From NCBI RefSeq assembly GCF_001758195.1, contig NZ_MASR01000001.1, positions 2,170,001 to 2,234,000 of the forward strand: 64,000 nt of DNA. Reading direction: 5' to 3'. This stretch comes from Pseudohongiella acticola (lineage in GTDB: Bacteria > Pseudomonadota > Gammaproteobacteria > Pseudomonadales > Pseudohongiellaceae). Made by a program: the position numbers and the translations under genes. The notes beneath the pieces were generated by a model that saw only the letters and a list, made by a program, of their open reading frames with translations, was not told where the DNA came from and did no database searches. Position 1 is the first letter of the stretch. Each line of letters starts with the position of its first letter. Positions 25,741-37,044 of this stretch are shown here, piece after piece.

Positions 25741-27891
25741 ATGGTTCACCGGAAGCAGGAAGGCGAAGAAGCGCTGCGCTGGAAACGGAAGTTCCTGGAC
25801 GCACTGGAAGAGCATGAGCAGCGCGAAAAATCATTCAGCAACCGGATACGCTTGTTACGTCGGGGTCTGCTCGGGGTAAGTCTGGCAGGTGATGGCAACG
25901 ACCCTGTGCTGGACAAGCAGCTCACACAATTGCGCAGTTCGCTGCGCAATGATGATCGTGAAACCGGCCTGGAAATCCTGCTGGAACAAATCGAAAAATC
26001 CATTATCCGACTGGACACGGAAAAGAATGCCAGCACCTGGGCTTTGCAGCAGGCATTCGAGAGCAGTATCAAAGAGCTTGAGCAAGTCCCACTGCCCGCC
26101 TCCTCGCGCCGGCAAATAAAAAAATTCAATCGCGGCCTGTCCTCGCGGCTGGAAGACCCACAGCAACACGCCGGTTTGATTCGCCAGTTCATCGAGCTGC
26201 TCAGCGAATCAGTGCAGACTCTCAAAACCCAGGAACAGCAGGCCACCCAGCAGGGCCCGGCCCAAACCAGCACTGACAATGCAGCCAATACCTCGAGCAC
26301 CGGCCTTTGGCAACGCCTGTTTGGTCGCCCCGATACCGCACCCTCAGCTAAACAAGAGCCCTCAGCGCATGGAGAGCCCTCAGCGAATAGAGAGCCCTCA
26401 GCGCGACAAGAGCCATCAGCCGATAAAGAGCCCTCAGCGCGACAAGAGCCTTCAGCGCATGGAGAGCCCTCAGCCAATAAAGAGCCCTCAGCGGACACAG
26501 CGCCGCCCCTCGTCACCGAAACAGATGTTATCTCCGGCGAGCTCATGGATCGCGATGATGCTCCCTCCGCCCCCAGGTCTCATGATCACAGATCGTCACC
26601 GCTGCAGCAGGAACCCGCGTCATACGCAGAATCGTATACCGAGGTCGCCGACGAAAGCGATGCGGTAAACGACACCAGGTTGAGTGGCCGCGCCACCGAT
26701 CTGCAGGACAGCGCGGTGCGCGAGCAACAGGCCAGACTCGAGCCTGATGACGAAGCAGGCATAGAGGGCGAGCTGATCCGTGACCGATCCGGCCTCGCCG
26801 AACCCGCTTTCTCTTTTATCGCGGGTCATGTCGAACCTTTACTGCTCAGAATTCTCGAATCCATCAATATTACGGGTGAATCCGTTGAGCTGGCGGATAG
26901 CATCCGGCGTCACATTCTCAAGGGTCTGAACTGGTACGATTTTGTTGCGGTACTGGAAGAAATTCTTCAGATCCTGCGTAGCGCAGCCGATGACCAGCGT
27001 ATTGATTTCCAGGATTTCCTGGCGGAGGTCAATGAGAGTCTGGCGCAGGTACAGTCCTTTGTTGATAGTTCGCGCCAGTATGCTGATCAAAGTGCAGCTA
27101 CCGATGCGGCGCTTGATGCAAAAATGCGAGAGCAGATCAGCGGCATCAGCAACGCTGTAGCCGATGCGGGCGTTGATCTGGATTCATTAAAAGTCAGTGT
27201 ACAGTCTCAAATCGGCAGCATTATCAGCTCATTGGACAACTTCAAATCCCAGCGCCAACAGCAAAGCAATGATATGAGTCAGGAGATGGGCGCGCTGATC
27301 GAGCGCATCAGTGCACTTGAAACCGAATCCCGGGAATTGCGTCAGCACCTGTCTCAACAACAGGAAAAAGCACAAACGGATACCTTGACCGACCTGCCCA
27401 ACCGCGAAGCCTATAACCACAGACTTGACACTATCCTCGGTGAATGGCGTGAAGGTGCCAGCCACGAAAGGCGGGACGACGATCGAGCATTGTGCCTGGC
27501 CGTCGCCGATGTCGACAGTTTCAAGCATATCAATGATACCTATGGCCATCTCGCCGGTGATAAAGTACTTAAAATTATCAGTAAGGAAATGTTATCCAGA
27601 TTGCGCGAAAAAGACTTTATTGCCCGCTACGGCGGCGAAGAGTTTGTTATCATCATGCCGGATACACGGCCCGCGGACGCGGAGCACGCGTTGAACAAGG
27701 TTCGTGAGGCGATTGCCAAGATCCCCTTTCATTTCAAGGAACAGCAGTTACGAATCACCGTCTCGTTTGGTGTCACCGATGCCCTTCATGATGACTTCCC
27801 GGAGACACTGTTCGAGCGCGCTGATCGCGCACTTTATCAGGCCAAGAAGGATGGACGTAATCTGGTGCGGCGCCACCGCCATGAGGATTGA
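25741..27891 (+). CDS. Diguanylate cyclase with long variable N-terminal region
   Basis: Makes the second messenger cyclic di-GMP. The catalytic GGDEF domain is at the C-terminus: GGEEF at residues 631-635 and the product-inhibition site REKD at 622-625, with correct five-residue spacing. Between lie helical, Gln/Glu-rich regions (about 1-175 and 340-560) likely to form coiled coils. Residues 204-251 are eight hexapeptide repeats ending EPSA, a low-complexity linker. No membrane segment or known sensor domain is visible, so it is probably cytoplasmic. It resembles in position and ending the GGDEF gene downstream of dsbA in Pseudomonas. Confidence 0.9.
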   Translation: MVHRKQEGEEALRWKRKFLDALEEHEQREKSFSNRIRLLRRGLLGVSLAGDGNDPVLDKQLTQLRSSLRNDDRETGLEILLEQIEKSIIRLDTEKNASTWALQQAFESSIKELEQVPLPASSRRQIKKFNRGLSSRLEDPQQHAGLIRQFIELLSESVQTLKTQEQQATQQGPAQTSTDNAANTSSTGLWQRLFGRPDTAPSAKQEPSAHGEPSANREPSARQEPSADKEPSARQEPSAHGEPSANKEPSADTAPPLVTETDVISGELMDRDDAPSAPRSHDHRSSPLQQEPASYAESYTEVADESDAVNDTRLSGRATDLQDSAVREQQARLEPDDEAGIEGELIRDRSGLAEPAFSFIAGHVEPLLLRILESINITGESVELADSIRRHILKGLNWYDFVAVLEEILQILRSAADDQRIDFQDFLAEVNESLAQVQSFVDSSRQYADQSAATDAALDAKMREQISGISNAVADAGVDLDSLKVSVQSQIGSIISSLDNFKSQRQQQSNDMSQEMGALIERISALETESRELRQHLSQQQEKAQTDTLTDLPNREAYNHRLDTILGEWREGASHERRDDDRALCLAVADVDSFKHINDTYGHLAGDKVLKIISKEMLSRLREKDFIARYGGEEFVIIMPDTRPADAEHALNKVREAIAKIPFHFKEQQLRITVSFGVTDALHDDFPETLFERADRALYQAKKDGRNLVRRHRHED
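26350..26493 (+). repeat. Eight-copy 18-bp coding repeat (xxEPSA)
   Basis: Eight tandem 18-bp units encode KQEPSA, HGEPSA, NREPSA, RQEPSA, DKEPSA, RQEPSA, HGEPSA and NKEPSA within the diguanylate cyclase gene. The first two residues vary in an ordered way (RQ and HG recur), showing that units were duplicated in blocks. The repeat keeps frame whatever the copy number. Confidence 0.95.
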
Positions 27892-27999
27892 GGCTCGGCA
27901 TGTGCACGATACAAACTTTTTTAAGGTGGCAAACGTCACAGGAAGCTCACGCAGTCAGAAGCGACAGTAGCGACAAGAAACAATAACAGGGATTACACC

Positions 28000-29478
28000 A
28001 TGGGTTTGAGCGACATCGGCGAACAGGTCGGCCAATGGCTGGCCACGGCAGGGCGTTCGCTGAACACGACCGATCCGGGCGTCGCTCTGCTGCGCCGCAC
28101 TAACACCGTGCTGATGGTATTTGACGATAACCTGTACCACCTGGACAGCGGGCGTAGCTGCAGAATCCCTGACAGTGCCGTCGGCACCCGTGATGAGAGC
28201 AGTGGCGGGAGTATTGACGGAAGATCTGACAATGGTGCAGCTGACGCATCGTCACTGGCCATGCGTCTGGCCACTGCTGCGGCAAGCCTGCTGGCAGATG
28301 GCGGTGACGGCGAGCACATATCCGGGATTTCCGCGACAAACAGTACAGCCAGCAGCTTCACACAAAATACCCTGTTGTTATTGCCACCGGCAGATTTTCT
28401 GGCAACACCTGTCAATCTGCCCGGTGTTGCTGCTGCTGCCATTCGCCCGGCATTGCGGCTGCAGGCTGACAGTCTGGTGCCGGGTTACGATGATGCCCTC
28501 AGCGTGGCAGTCAGCACCATCGACGCAGGCAGTAAAACGGCCGACGACGCCCAGTCCCAAACCCAATCCCAAACCCAGGCCCACATGGCGTTCTGGCTAC
28601 CAACGGCAACGCTCAATGCATTGCATCGGGCATTCGCTGATCAATCACTGTTTCTTACTGCGGTTATGCCGCGCACCATGTTGATTGCCGGTCAGCAGGA
28701 CATGGTGATGATCGACGACCAGGATGCCCGCAACCAATCAGTATTGCTGTTTCGCGATGGGGTATGCCAGCAGTGCCTGCAGACCAGCAAGACGGATCTG
28801 GCGATTCCGGCTTTCCACGATCAGTGGCAGGCTGAAACGGCAGTGCTGACCGCATCAGCGCCCGAGGCCATGACGTTGCACAGCGCGGACGATTATCGAC
28901 AGGCCATGGGGGCGCAACAACTTCGCAGCAATGCGCTGCCGACAACAGCAACCGCTTACGCCATCGTGCCAGATGCCGCCCTGGCCGCACGTCATCAGTT
29001 CGACAAGGGCAAACGTTTGTGGCGGGTGGCGGCCGTGATTGCCGCCCTCACCGTGCTCAGCTCTATCCCGTTTCTGATCCAGACGTTGCAGCTACGTAGC
29101 CTGAACAATACTCTGGCTGAACAACAACAACGCACGGCGCCGGCGCGTGCCGACCAGCAGGCGGTACGTGACTTCGAATCACGCTGGGGAGTATTGACCG
29201 AGTACCCTGCCCAGGATGTGCCTGCGATGTTGCTGGCCCTGCAAGCCGAAGTGAGCCCCAATGTGCTGACCTCGCTGGAACTGGAGGAAGGTTATATCAG
29301 CATTGAAGGCGAGAGTAACGATCCGCAGGGGCTGTTGCAGCAACTGGAACAGAACCCGATGTTCACAGAAGTGGACTTTGCCCGTGCCACCAATAACAAC
29401 CGATTCTACATTGACCTGCGCCTGACCACGGTCAATTTTCCTGCCTATCAGGAATGGTATTTCCCGGAGGAACAATAA
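28000..29478 (+). CDS. GspL-like type II secretion inner-membrane protein
   Basis: First gene of the secretion operon, 492 residues. About 340 cytoplasmic residues are followed by one helix (about 341-362, VAAVIAALTVLSSIPFLI), a short coiled coil and a periplasmic ferredoxin-like domain. This is the layout of GspL, or of PilM plus PilN fused. In such systems it anchors the ATPase GspE to the membrane. Sequence resemblance to known GspL is weak, so the call rests on layout and on its place ahead of an M-like gene and gspE. The stop overlaps the next ATG by one base. Confidence 0.6.
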   Translation: MGLSDIGEQVGQWLATAGRSLNTTDPGVALLRRTNTVLMVFDDNLYHLDSGRSCRIPDSAVGTRDESSGGSIDGRSDNGAADASSLAMRLATAAASLLADGGDGEHISGISATNSTASSFTQNTLLLLPPADFLATPVNLPGVAAAAIRPALRLQADSLVPGYDDALSVAVSTIDAGSKTADDAQSQTQSQTQAHMAFWLPTATLNALHRAFADQSLFLTAVMPRTMLIAGQQDMVMIDDQDARNQSVLLFRDGVCQQCLQTSKTDLAIPAFHDQWQAETAVLTASAPEAMTLHSADDYRQAMGAQQLRSNALPTTATAYAIVPDAALAARHQFDKGKRLWRVAAVIAALTVLSSIPFLIQTLQLRSLNNTLAEQQQRTAPARADQQAVRDFESRWGVLTEYPAQDVPAMLLALQAEVSPNVLTSLELEEGYISIEGESNDPQGLLQQLEQNPMFTEVDFARATNNNRFYIDLRLTTVNFPAYQEWYFPEEQ

Positions 29479-30077
29479 TGTTGTCGGGGCTGCGTTCACT
29501 GACACCACGGGAAAAAAATATTCTGCGCCTGGCCCTGGTGTTGGCATTGATCATTGCGCTGTCTAACGGTTTGCCGGTGGTGCGAGATGTTTACAGCGAG
29601 CGGGCACAAGCCATTGAAAGCCTGCGCCTGGAAATAGATCGAGAGCAGCGGCTGTTGAACGATACTGACTTGTGGCAACAGCGTCGCCAGGAAATCGATC
29701 AGCAATTGCAGAATCTGGAAGCGCGATTGTTTACCGGTAATGCCAATACGACAGGGTCTCTGCCGACAGTACCGGTGCTGGCTGCCAACATCCAGCGCCT
29801 GGTCAGGCAGATCGCACAGGACACCGGTATCACCATCACCTCCACCAGCCTGGCTGAGTCGATGGAGGCCGACGGCTGGTTGCTGGTTGAGCAGACACTT
29901 GCTTTCAATCTGGATAACCAGAGCAACACGCTGGATTTTCTCGCTCGACTGGACGCATCCGAACCCTGGCTGGCCGTGAATTATTTCAGCATGAGCAGAG
30001 GGCGAAACATGTTCAGTGGTGAAATTACCGTTGTCGGTTTCAGTCGCGAAACCCAACCCAACACGGCGGGAGACTGA
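29478..30077 (+). CDS. GspM/PilO-like type II secretion protein
   Basis: 199 residues with a cytoplasmic N-terminus (LTPREKNILR, typical of GspM), one helix (about 15-33), a coiled coil (about 40-75) and a periplasmic ferredoxin-like domain. GspM partners GspL in the inner-membrane platform. GGAGG lies 7 bases before the ATG, inside the end of the previous gene, so translation is coupled. gspE begins 3 bp after the stop codon. Confidence 0.7.
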   Translation: MLSGLRSLTPREKNILRLALVLALIIALSNGLPVVRDVYSERAQAIESLRLEIDREQRLLNDTDLWQQRRQEIDQQLQNLEARLFTGNANTTGSLPTVPVLAANIQRLVRQIAQDTGITITSTSLAESMEADGWLLVEQTLAFNLDNQSNTLDFLARLDASEPWLAVNYFSMSRGRNMFSGEITVVGFSRETQPNTAGD

Positions 30078-30080
30078 GTC

Positions 30081-31573
<1,493 letters not shown>

Positions 31574-31577
<4 letters not shown>

Positions 31578-32782
31578 GTCTGGCTCAGTTCAACTATCAG
31601 GCCTATGATGTCAGCGGCAAGATTCAGCGCGGGCACATTTCTGCAGATTCGGAACGTGAAGTTGTTAAACTGCTGAAGAACCGGCAACTGATTCCGGTGA
31701 AAATCAGTCCGGCCAGTCAGAGCGAAAAACGGGTACGCACCGGTAAAAAAATCAGGCCGCGCGATCTGCTCGATTTCACCACCGGCCTGCGCACTCTGGT
31801 GGACGCCCGGGTGCCATTGGACAAGGCGCTGCGTTTGCTGGAAGGAATCACCGAGTCCAGCGCGATGCGGGAACTGGTTGTGACCATGCGCCGGGATGTC
31901 AAAGAAGGCAAGAGTCTGGCAGAAGCCATGGAAACCCGGCCGGACGTATTCTCACGTATGTATATCAATATCGTCCGTGCTGGCGAGGAAGGCGGCATTC
32001 TGCACCAATTGCTGCCAGACCTGGCTGAGTTTCTGGAAACCAGTGCCAACAATCGACAGGCCATTGTCTCTGCCATGGTTTACCCGATTGTGTTGTTGGT
32101 TACCGGTGTCATCTCCGTGTTTCTGTTGCTGGTGTTTGTGATTCCACAGTTCGCCATCATGTTTCAGGATGCCGGCACCGATGTGCCTGCGTCCGCGGCT
32201 TTTCTGCTTGCCCTGAGCGAAGGCGTTCAGCAATACGGCTACCTGTTTGTGCTGATGATTGCGGGGCTGGTGTTCTGGTGGCGATGGCAGGACCGGCAGG
32301 CCGCGACTAAACTGCGCAAAGATGCATTTTTGTTACGCACGCCACTGCTCGGCCAGTTGCTGTTATATCGCGACTGTGCCGTTTTTGCCCGCACGCTGGG
32401 TGCGTTGCTGGGCGCAGGCATACCCTTGATCCGGGCGCTGAGAGTTGCGCGTGAAGTGGTCAGCAATACCGAATTGGTGCGTTTGCTGGCGCGCGTTGAG
32501 GAAGATGTACGAGGGGGCGCCGGACTTGGCGTGTCACTGGAAAAAGCCGGAGTATTTCCGACGCTGTTGCATCAGCTGGTCGCGGTCGGTGAAGAATCCG
32601 GTCGCACCGGCAGCATCTTGCTGAAAACGGCAGAGACTTTCGACCAGAGCGTAAAGAATCAGATGGCCAGCCTGGTATCTGCCTTGCAGCCCGGGCTCAT
32701 CCTGCTGCTGGGCATTGCCGTGGGCGGTATCACCATTACCATGTTGTCGGCCGTGTTCAGCATGAACGCGGTACAATTTTAA
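31574..32782 (+). CDS. gspF: Type II secretion inner-membrane protein GspF
   Basis: Polytopic platform protein around which the pseudopilus is built. It has 402 residues: a cytoplasmic N-terminus, two homologous T2SSF domains (about 70-190 and 272-395) and three helices. Family motifs include ARVPLDKALRLL, RAGEEGGILHQLL and VGEESGRTGSILLK. The start overlaps the gspE stop codon (ATGA). Confidence 0.95.
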
Positions 32783-32837
32783 TGCCAGAAAAGTATCGTC
32801 GACAAAACAGTGTCGACCTTTACGGGGAGTACGGAAC

Positions 32838-34994
32838 GTGAAAGGAAACATCAGGCCAATCGCCTTGCTCGGGTTTGCAGTCGCGCTGTCATCCTGCGCG
32901 TCCATGCAAACAGGTAGCGGCAGCCAGGCTGGTCGTAGTACGCCGCCCTCAAGTGTGGCGGAATCGACCGCTGTGCCATCGGCCACCCGACCTGCCTCTG
33001 AGGACATGTCTGCCCGCCAGATGGCCGAAGCCGCCGACAGCGCGGAGCGGCAGGCGTTGATTGCCGAGATCAATCGTGACGGTGTCCGGGTCAGTTCTGA
33101 CGGCTACCGTGAAACGGTGCCGTCACCGATCGAGGCACCGGCTCAGGATGTCGTGGAACTGAATTATGAGCAGGCCGACCTGCGTGATGTGTTGACCGAG
33201 CTTGCCGATGCGCTTGACATTACCATGATCATTGATCCCACCATCTCGGATCTGGTCAGTATACGCACCGCTGCCAATCGACCACTGGCTTATGAAGATA
33301 TCTGGCCCCTGGTGCGATTGCTGACACGCCAGAACGGTGTCCTGCTTGAACGTGAGAATGACATCTACTACGCCACCAAGGGCGATTCCAATCTGCCAGT
33401 GGAAGTCACCACACCTGACAATCTGCAGCGCGGTACCGCCAACTACGTCATGCAGATAACACCACTGACCTACATTTCTGTTGAATCCGCACTTGAGCTG
33501 CTCACGCCGCTGGTGACTCCTGATGGTACCGTCACCCGCATCTCCAACAGCAACACATTGGCGGTGTCTGCCAGTCGCGGACAACTGTCTCGTGTCAATG
33601 AGTTGCTGGACCTGATTGACGACGATCCGTTCATGAATCAGGGCATCCAGCTTTATCCATTGAGCAATGCCAGCGCCGCTGATGTAGCGCAGGAGCTGCA
33701 GGATATTTTGCAGCTTATCGAAGGTGGTTCGCCTGCATTCCAGGTGCAGGCACTGGAGCGTGTCAATTCCCTGCTGGTGACGGCACCTGCCACTCGCGGT
33801 TTCGACGAAATCAGCCGCTGGATACGCATTCTCGACGCTGACCGTCAGGAGCAGGCAGAACAATTGTTTCAATACCGGGTCAAGAATCTGAATGCCACGG
33901 AGCTGGCGGAAACCCTGACCGAAGTGTTCCGGCGGGAAGATGACAACGACACCGTTCCCGGCAATGAGGATGACGACGATGACTCACGCGATGAGCGCGA
34001 AGCTTTCTTCGAATTCAACGAGAACGGTGAACCAGTCGCACGCCAGCCTGCCAGTTCAAATACGCTGGTGACCTCGGTTGCCGTGTCTGCCAATTTGCGC
34101 GTCACCATCGTTGCCGACGATGCCACCAATACTCTGTTGATTCGCAGTAATCCGCGCGACTACCGGCAGTTGCTGGCCATCATCAATCAGCTGGATAGTG
34201 CGCCATTGCAGGTCATGCTTAACGCTGTCATCGCGCAGGTGGTGCTGACTGACGACACGTCTTTCGGTGTCGACTGGTCTCGGGTGCTGGAGTCTGCTGA
34301 CAGCACGACACGACTGGGAACCAGTTTTCTGCCAGCCGGTGCCGATGGTCAGTCCGGGCTCGGAGGACTGTTGTTCAACCGGGCTTTCCTTGATGGCGCT
34401 GCCCGTGTCGAAGCAACACTGGAGGCAATCGCGGTTAACAATGATGTGAGGCTACTGGCGCGTCCGTCGCTGACCGTGGTCAACAACATGGAAGGTCAGA
34501 TTCGTATCGGTGCCGAAGTTCCGGTGCGCCTTGGCGGAACCACCACGACAGTTGGCACGACTGAAAATATTCAATACCGCGATACCGGTATTGAGCTTAA
34601 CATCACGCCCCGCATCAATGATGAGGGTGTCGTAAATCTGGTCATACGTCAGGCGCTGTCATCAGTGTCGGAAAATTCCGGTGTTCTTGGCAATCCGATA
34701 TTCGAGAATCAGGAAATTGAAACCACGGTTGTGGTCAGGGATGGCGAAAATATCGTGCTGGGTGGGTTGATCCAGAACAGCAACGACAACCTGAATACCG
34801 GTGTTCCGGTTCTCAATCGGGTGCCTGGACTGGGCCGTCTGTTCAGCTACCAGCGCGATAACAACGAGCGTCGCGAACTGTTTATTGTGATCCGGCCAGA
34901 GATTATTAACGTTAATGAGCAGAACAATGCCAGCTATCGGGAGATCCTGAACCGATTCGAGCTGGCGGCAGAAGTGCTCTCCGAAGACTATTAA
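32838..34994 (+). CDS. gspD: Type II secretion secretin GspD
   Basis: Forms the outer-membrane channel. It has 718 residues. The N-terminus is a lipoprotein signal with lipobox LSSC, so it may reach the outer membrane without a separate pilotin. N0 and N1-N3 ring domains (about 100-460) include an acidic loop of Asp and Glu residues near 370-390. The secretin beta-barrel core (about 475-690) contains VPVRLGG and the conserved VPVLNRVPGLGRLF. It lies after gspF rather than first, an unusual gene order. Confidence 0.95.
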   Translation: MKGNIRPIALLGFAVALSSCASMQTGSGSQAGRSTPPSSVAESTAVPSATRPASEDMSARQMAEAADSAERQALIAEINRDGVRVSSDGYRETVPSPIEAPAQDVVELNYEQADLRDVLTELADALDITMIIDPTISDLVSIRTAANRPLAYEDIWPLVRLLTRQNGVLLERENDIYYATKGDSNLPVEVTTPDNLQRGTANYVMQITPLTYISVESALELLTPLVTPDGTVTRISNSNTLAVSASRGQLSRVNELLDLIDDDPFMNQGIQLYPLSNASAADVAQELQDILQLIEGGSPAFQVQALERVNSLLVTAPATRGFDEISRWIRILDADRQEQAEQLFQYRVKNLNATELAETLTEVFRREDDNDTVPGNEDDDDDSRDEREAFFEFNENGEPVARQPASSNTLVTSVAVSANLRVTIVADDATNTLLIRSNPRDYRQLLAIINQLDSAPLQVMLNAVIAQVVLTDDTSFGVDWSRVLESADSTTRLGTSFLPAGADGQSGLGGLLFNRAFLDGAARVEATLEAIAVNNDVRLLARPSLTVVNNMEGQIRIGAEVPVRLGGTTTTVGTTENIQYRDTGIELNITPRINDEGVVNLVIRQALSSVSENSGVLGNPIFENQEIETTVVVRDGENIVLGGLIQNSNDNLNTGVPVLNRVPGLGRLFSYQRDNNERRELFIVIRPEIINVNEQNNASYREILNRFELAAEVLSEDY

Positions 34995-35012
34995 GAAGAT
35001 GAGGATTTGCCA

Positions 35013-35432
35013 ATGAAGTCAGCCAGATCTATCACTAACAGCGCCATGCGCAATCGTGGTTTTACCATCATAGAGTTGCTTATTGTCATGGCCATTCTGG
35101 GCATGTTGGCGGTCATGGTGGCGCCCAACCTGTTCAATCAGGCCGACAGTGCCCGTCGTGATGCCGTGTTGTCACAAATTTCGTCACTGGGCAGTGCGCT
35201 CGACGCTTACCGTCTGGACATTGGGCAGTACCCCGATTCACTGGACGGCCTGGTGCGTGATACCAGCAGCCGTTCAACGTGGAATGGTCCCTATATTCGC
35301 GGCTCGTTGCCAGTAGACCCCTGGGGCAATGCATATCAGTACGAATCAAACGGTCGTGACTATTCATTGATGTCTTATGGCGCCGACGGCCGCGATGGTG
35401 GCGAGGGCAATGACGCAGATATCAGCATTTGA
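35013..35432 (+). CDS. gspG: Major pseudopilin GspG
   Basis: Main subunit of the pseudopilus. It has 139 residues with a prepilin leader cut after RNRG, followed by FTIIELLIVMAILGMLAVM with Glu at position 5. The C-terminus DGRDGGEGNDADI has the Asp-rich calcium-binding form of GspG. The ATG at 35013 has GAGGA upstream; a TTG two codons earlier is less likely. Confidence 0.96.
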   Translation: MKSARSITNSAMRNRGFTIIELLIVMAILGMLAVMVAPNLFNQADSARRDAVLSQISSLGSALDAYRLDIGQYPDSLDGLVRDTSSRSTWNGPYIRGSLPVDPWGNAYQYESNGRDYSLMSYGADGRDGGEGNDADISI

Positions 35433-35436
35433 CAGG

Positions 35437-35931
35437 ATGCCCTGGACGCGCGGGCTCCCTGCGCGTCAATGTGGTTTTACGCTGCTGGAGCTGCTGTTGG
35501 TGCTGGGCATACTGGGAATGGCGGCCACGCTGATCGGACCCGGACTGGCATCGCTGAACTCACCCGGATTTACTGCGCAGGTGCGCGAAGCGACCGGCCT
35601 GCTGAATTATGCACGGCGCATGGCTGTGGTCCAGGGAACGCCGGCTGCTATAGAAATGCAGGGCACGGGCGGTGACACTGGCGATCGCGACAACGTTGAC
35701 GACTCCAGGCAGCAGGCGGACATTGTCGGTCGCTGGACAGGGGACAACATCGTTCTCAATTATCGGGACAGTGCCGGGCAGGACGCGCCGCCAGATGAGC
35801 GCTTGCAAATTACATTCTTTCCGGAAGGTGGCAGTACCGGGGGCGAACTGATCCTGCAACAGGACGGCCGTCAACTGACCATCAGTGTGGATCCATTCTC
35901 CGGTCGGGTACAGGTGCTGGATGAAGAATAG
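35437..35931 (+). CDS. gspH: Minor pseudopilin GspH
   Basis: Minor pseudopilin, 164 residues. The leader ends RQCG, followed by FTLLELLLVLGILGMAATLIG with Glu5. The start at 35437 lies 4 bp after the gspG stop codon and gives a 13-residue leader; an open frame extends back into gspG but would give an over-long leader. The rest is a small beta-rich domain with weak conservation, as usual for GspH. Confidence 0.85.
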   Translation: MPWTRGLPARQCGFTLLELLLVLGILGMAATLIGPGLASLNSPGFTAQVREATGLLNYARRMAVVQGTPAAIEMQGTGGDTGDRDNVDDSRQQADIVGRWTGDNIVLNYRDSAGQDAPPDERLQITFFPEGGSTGGELILQQDGRQLTISVDPFSGRVQVLDEE

Positions 35932-36313
35932 ACCTGGCGCCATTATCCGTAACAGAGGCTTTACTTTGCTAGAGGTCATGGTTGCGCTCACCATCACCAG
36001 CCTGGTGCTGGGCGCCCTGTTCAGTCTGGCGGCCGGCAGCAAACAGCTGGCAGTGCGCACTCAATCGACCTTACAGGACACCATGGCCGCACGGGCTCAG
36101 ATCAATTCTTCATTGTTGGACAACGAGTACCGAGAACTGGAACCGATTATCGGGAATACCCGGTTCCAGACCGAGTCCGGTGACATACTGCCTGATGTAT
36201 TGCGTCGCACCGCTCCGATGAATGACCTGTTGCAGACTTTCCGGATTGTTGACGAAGACACCGATGAAGTCATAAACGGCGTGCGCTGGATACGCCTGGA
36301 GTTACCGCAATGA
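35921..36313 (+). CDS. gspI: Minor pseudopilin GspI
   Basis: Minor pseudopilin of the tip complex, 130 residues. The leader ends RNRG, followed by FTLLEVMVALTITSLVLGAL. The ATG at 35921 overlaps the end of gspH by 11 bp. GspI, GspJ and GspK together cap the pseudopilus. The length is normal. Confidence 0.9.
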   Translation: MKNRPGAIIRNRGFTLLEVMVALTITSLVLGALFSLAAGSKQLAVRTQSTLQDTMAARAQINSSLLDNEYRELEPIIGNTRFQTESGDILPDVLRRTAPMNDLLQTFRIVDEDTDEVINGVRWIRLELPQ

Positions 36314-37044
36314 CAGCGCCGACTCTTTCAAGTTTCTGCGAGCGATCCCCTGCTTTTGCTCTCCCCGCTCCTCCGCCCGCTCATGGCGGTTATTGCGGAA
36401 TAAAATCATCACGTGGTTTCACCCTGCTCGAAATCATGATTGCATTGTCGCTGACCGCAATGTTGCTGACCATGCTGACTGCGGGCATGTATGGGGTGAT
36501 CCGTGACTGGGACAATAACGCGGAAGGGCTGGAAAATTCGCTGGACGAAACCGTGGCGCTTTTGCAGCTGGAGCGCGCACTGCAGGGAGCATTCCCGCAC
36601 AGCTTTCGCGACCCTGACACGCTGGCCCGGCAGGTGTTTTTTGTTGGTGAGCCGGATTCACTGAGTTGGGTCTCGACAGTATCACCGCAACGAGCTCCCG
36701 GGCTGACCGCCTGGCGGCTGTATGATGAACCAGGTACCGGCGTGTTTCTACAGCTTGCACCGGCACTGAGTGACAACCCGCTGCAACGACTGGAGGATGC
36801 AGAACCACGTCTGTTGCTGGCCGACTACTCACTGGAATTTAATTACCTGTTTGAAGACCTGGAGTTTGCAAGGCGCTGGCGTGACACCTGGGACGGGGGT
36901 GAGTTGCTGGCCCTGCCCATGGCCGTGCACATTGTTCTGCAACCAACGGCACGCAATGCACGCAATGACGAGCTGGATATCGTCGCATCGGTCAGAGCCG
37001 TGGAACATCGAAACCTGACGCCCAATACAGGATTGTTGCAATGA
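36310..37044 (+). CDS. gspJ: Minor pseudopilin GspJ
   Basis: Minor pseudopilin of the tip complex, 244 residues. The mature part begins FTLLEIMIALSLTAMLLTM with Glu5. The leader from the overlapping ATGA start is 36 residues, long for a prepilin, and Pro-rich with two Cys; no better in-frame ATG is seen before the cleavage site. The start overlaps the gspI stop codon. Confidence 0.88.
   Translation: MTAPTLSSFCERSPAFALPAPPPAHGGYCGIKSSRGFTLLEIMIALSLTAMLLTMLTAGMYGVIRDWDNNAEGLENSLDETVALLQLERALQGAFPHSFRDPDTLARQVFFVGEPDSLSWVSTVSPQRAPGLTAWRLYDEPGTGVFLQLAPALSDNPLQRLEDAEPRLLLADYSLEFNYLFEDLEFARRWRDTWDGGELLALPMAVHIVLQPTARNARNDELDIVASVRAVEHRNLTPNTGLLQ

Noticed and set aside
26350-26493. Tandem repeats considered as a CRISPR array
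   Set aside because: Units are 18 bp without spacers and lie in frame inside a coding sequence.
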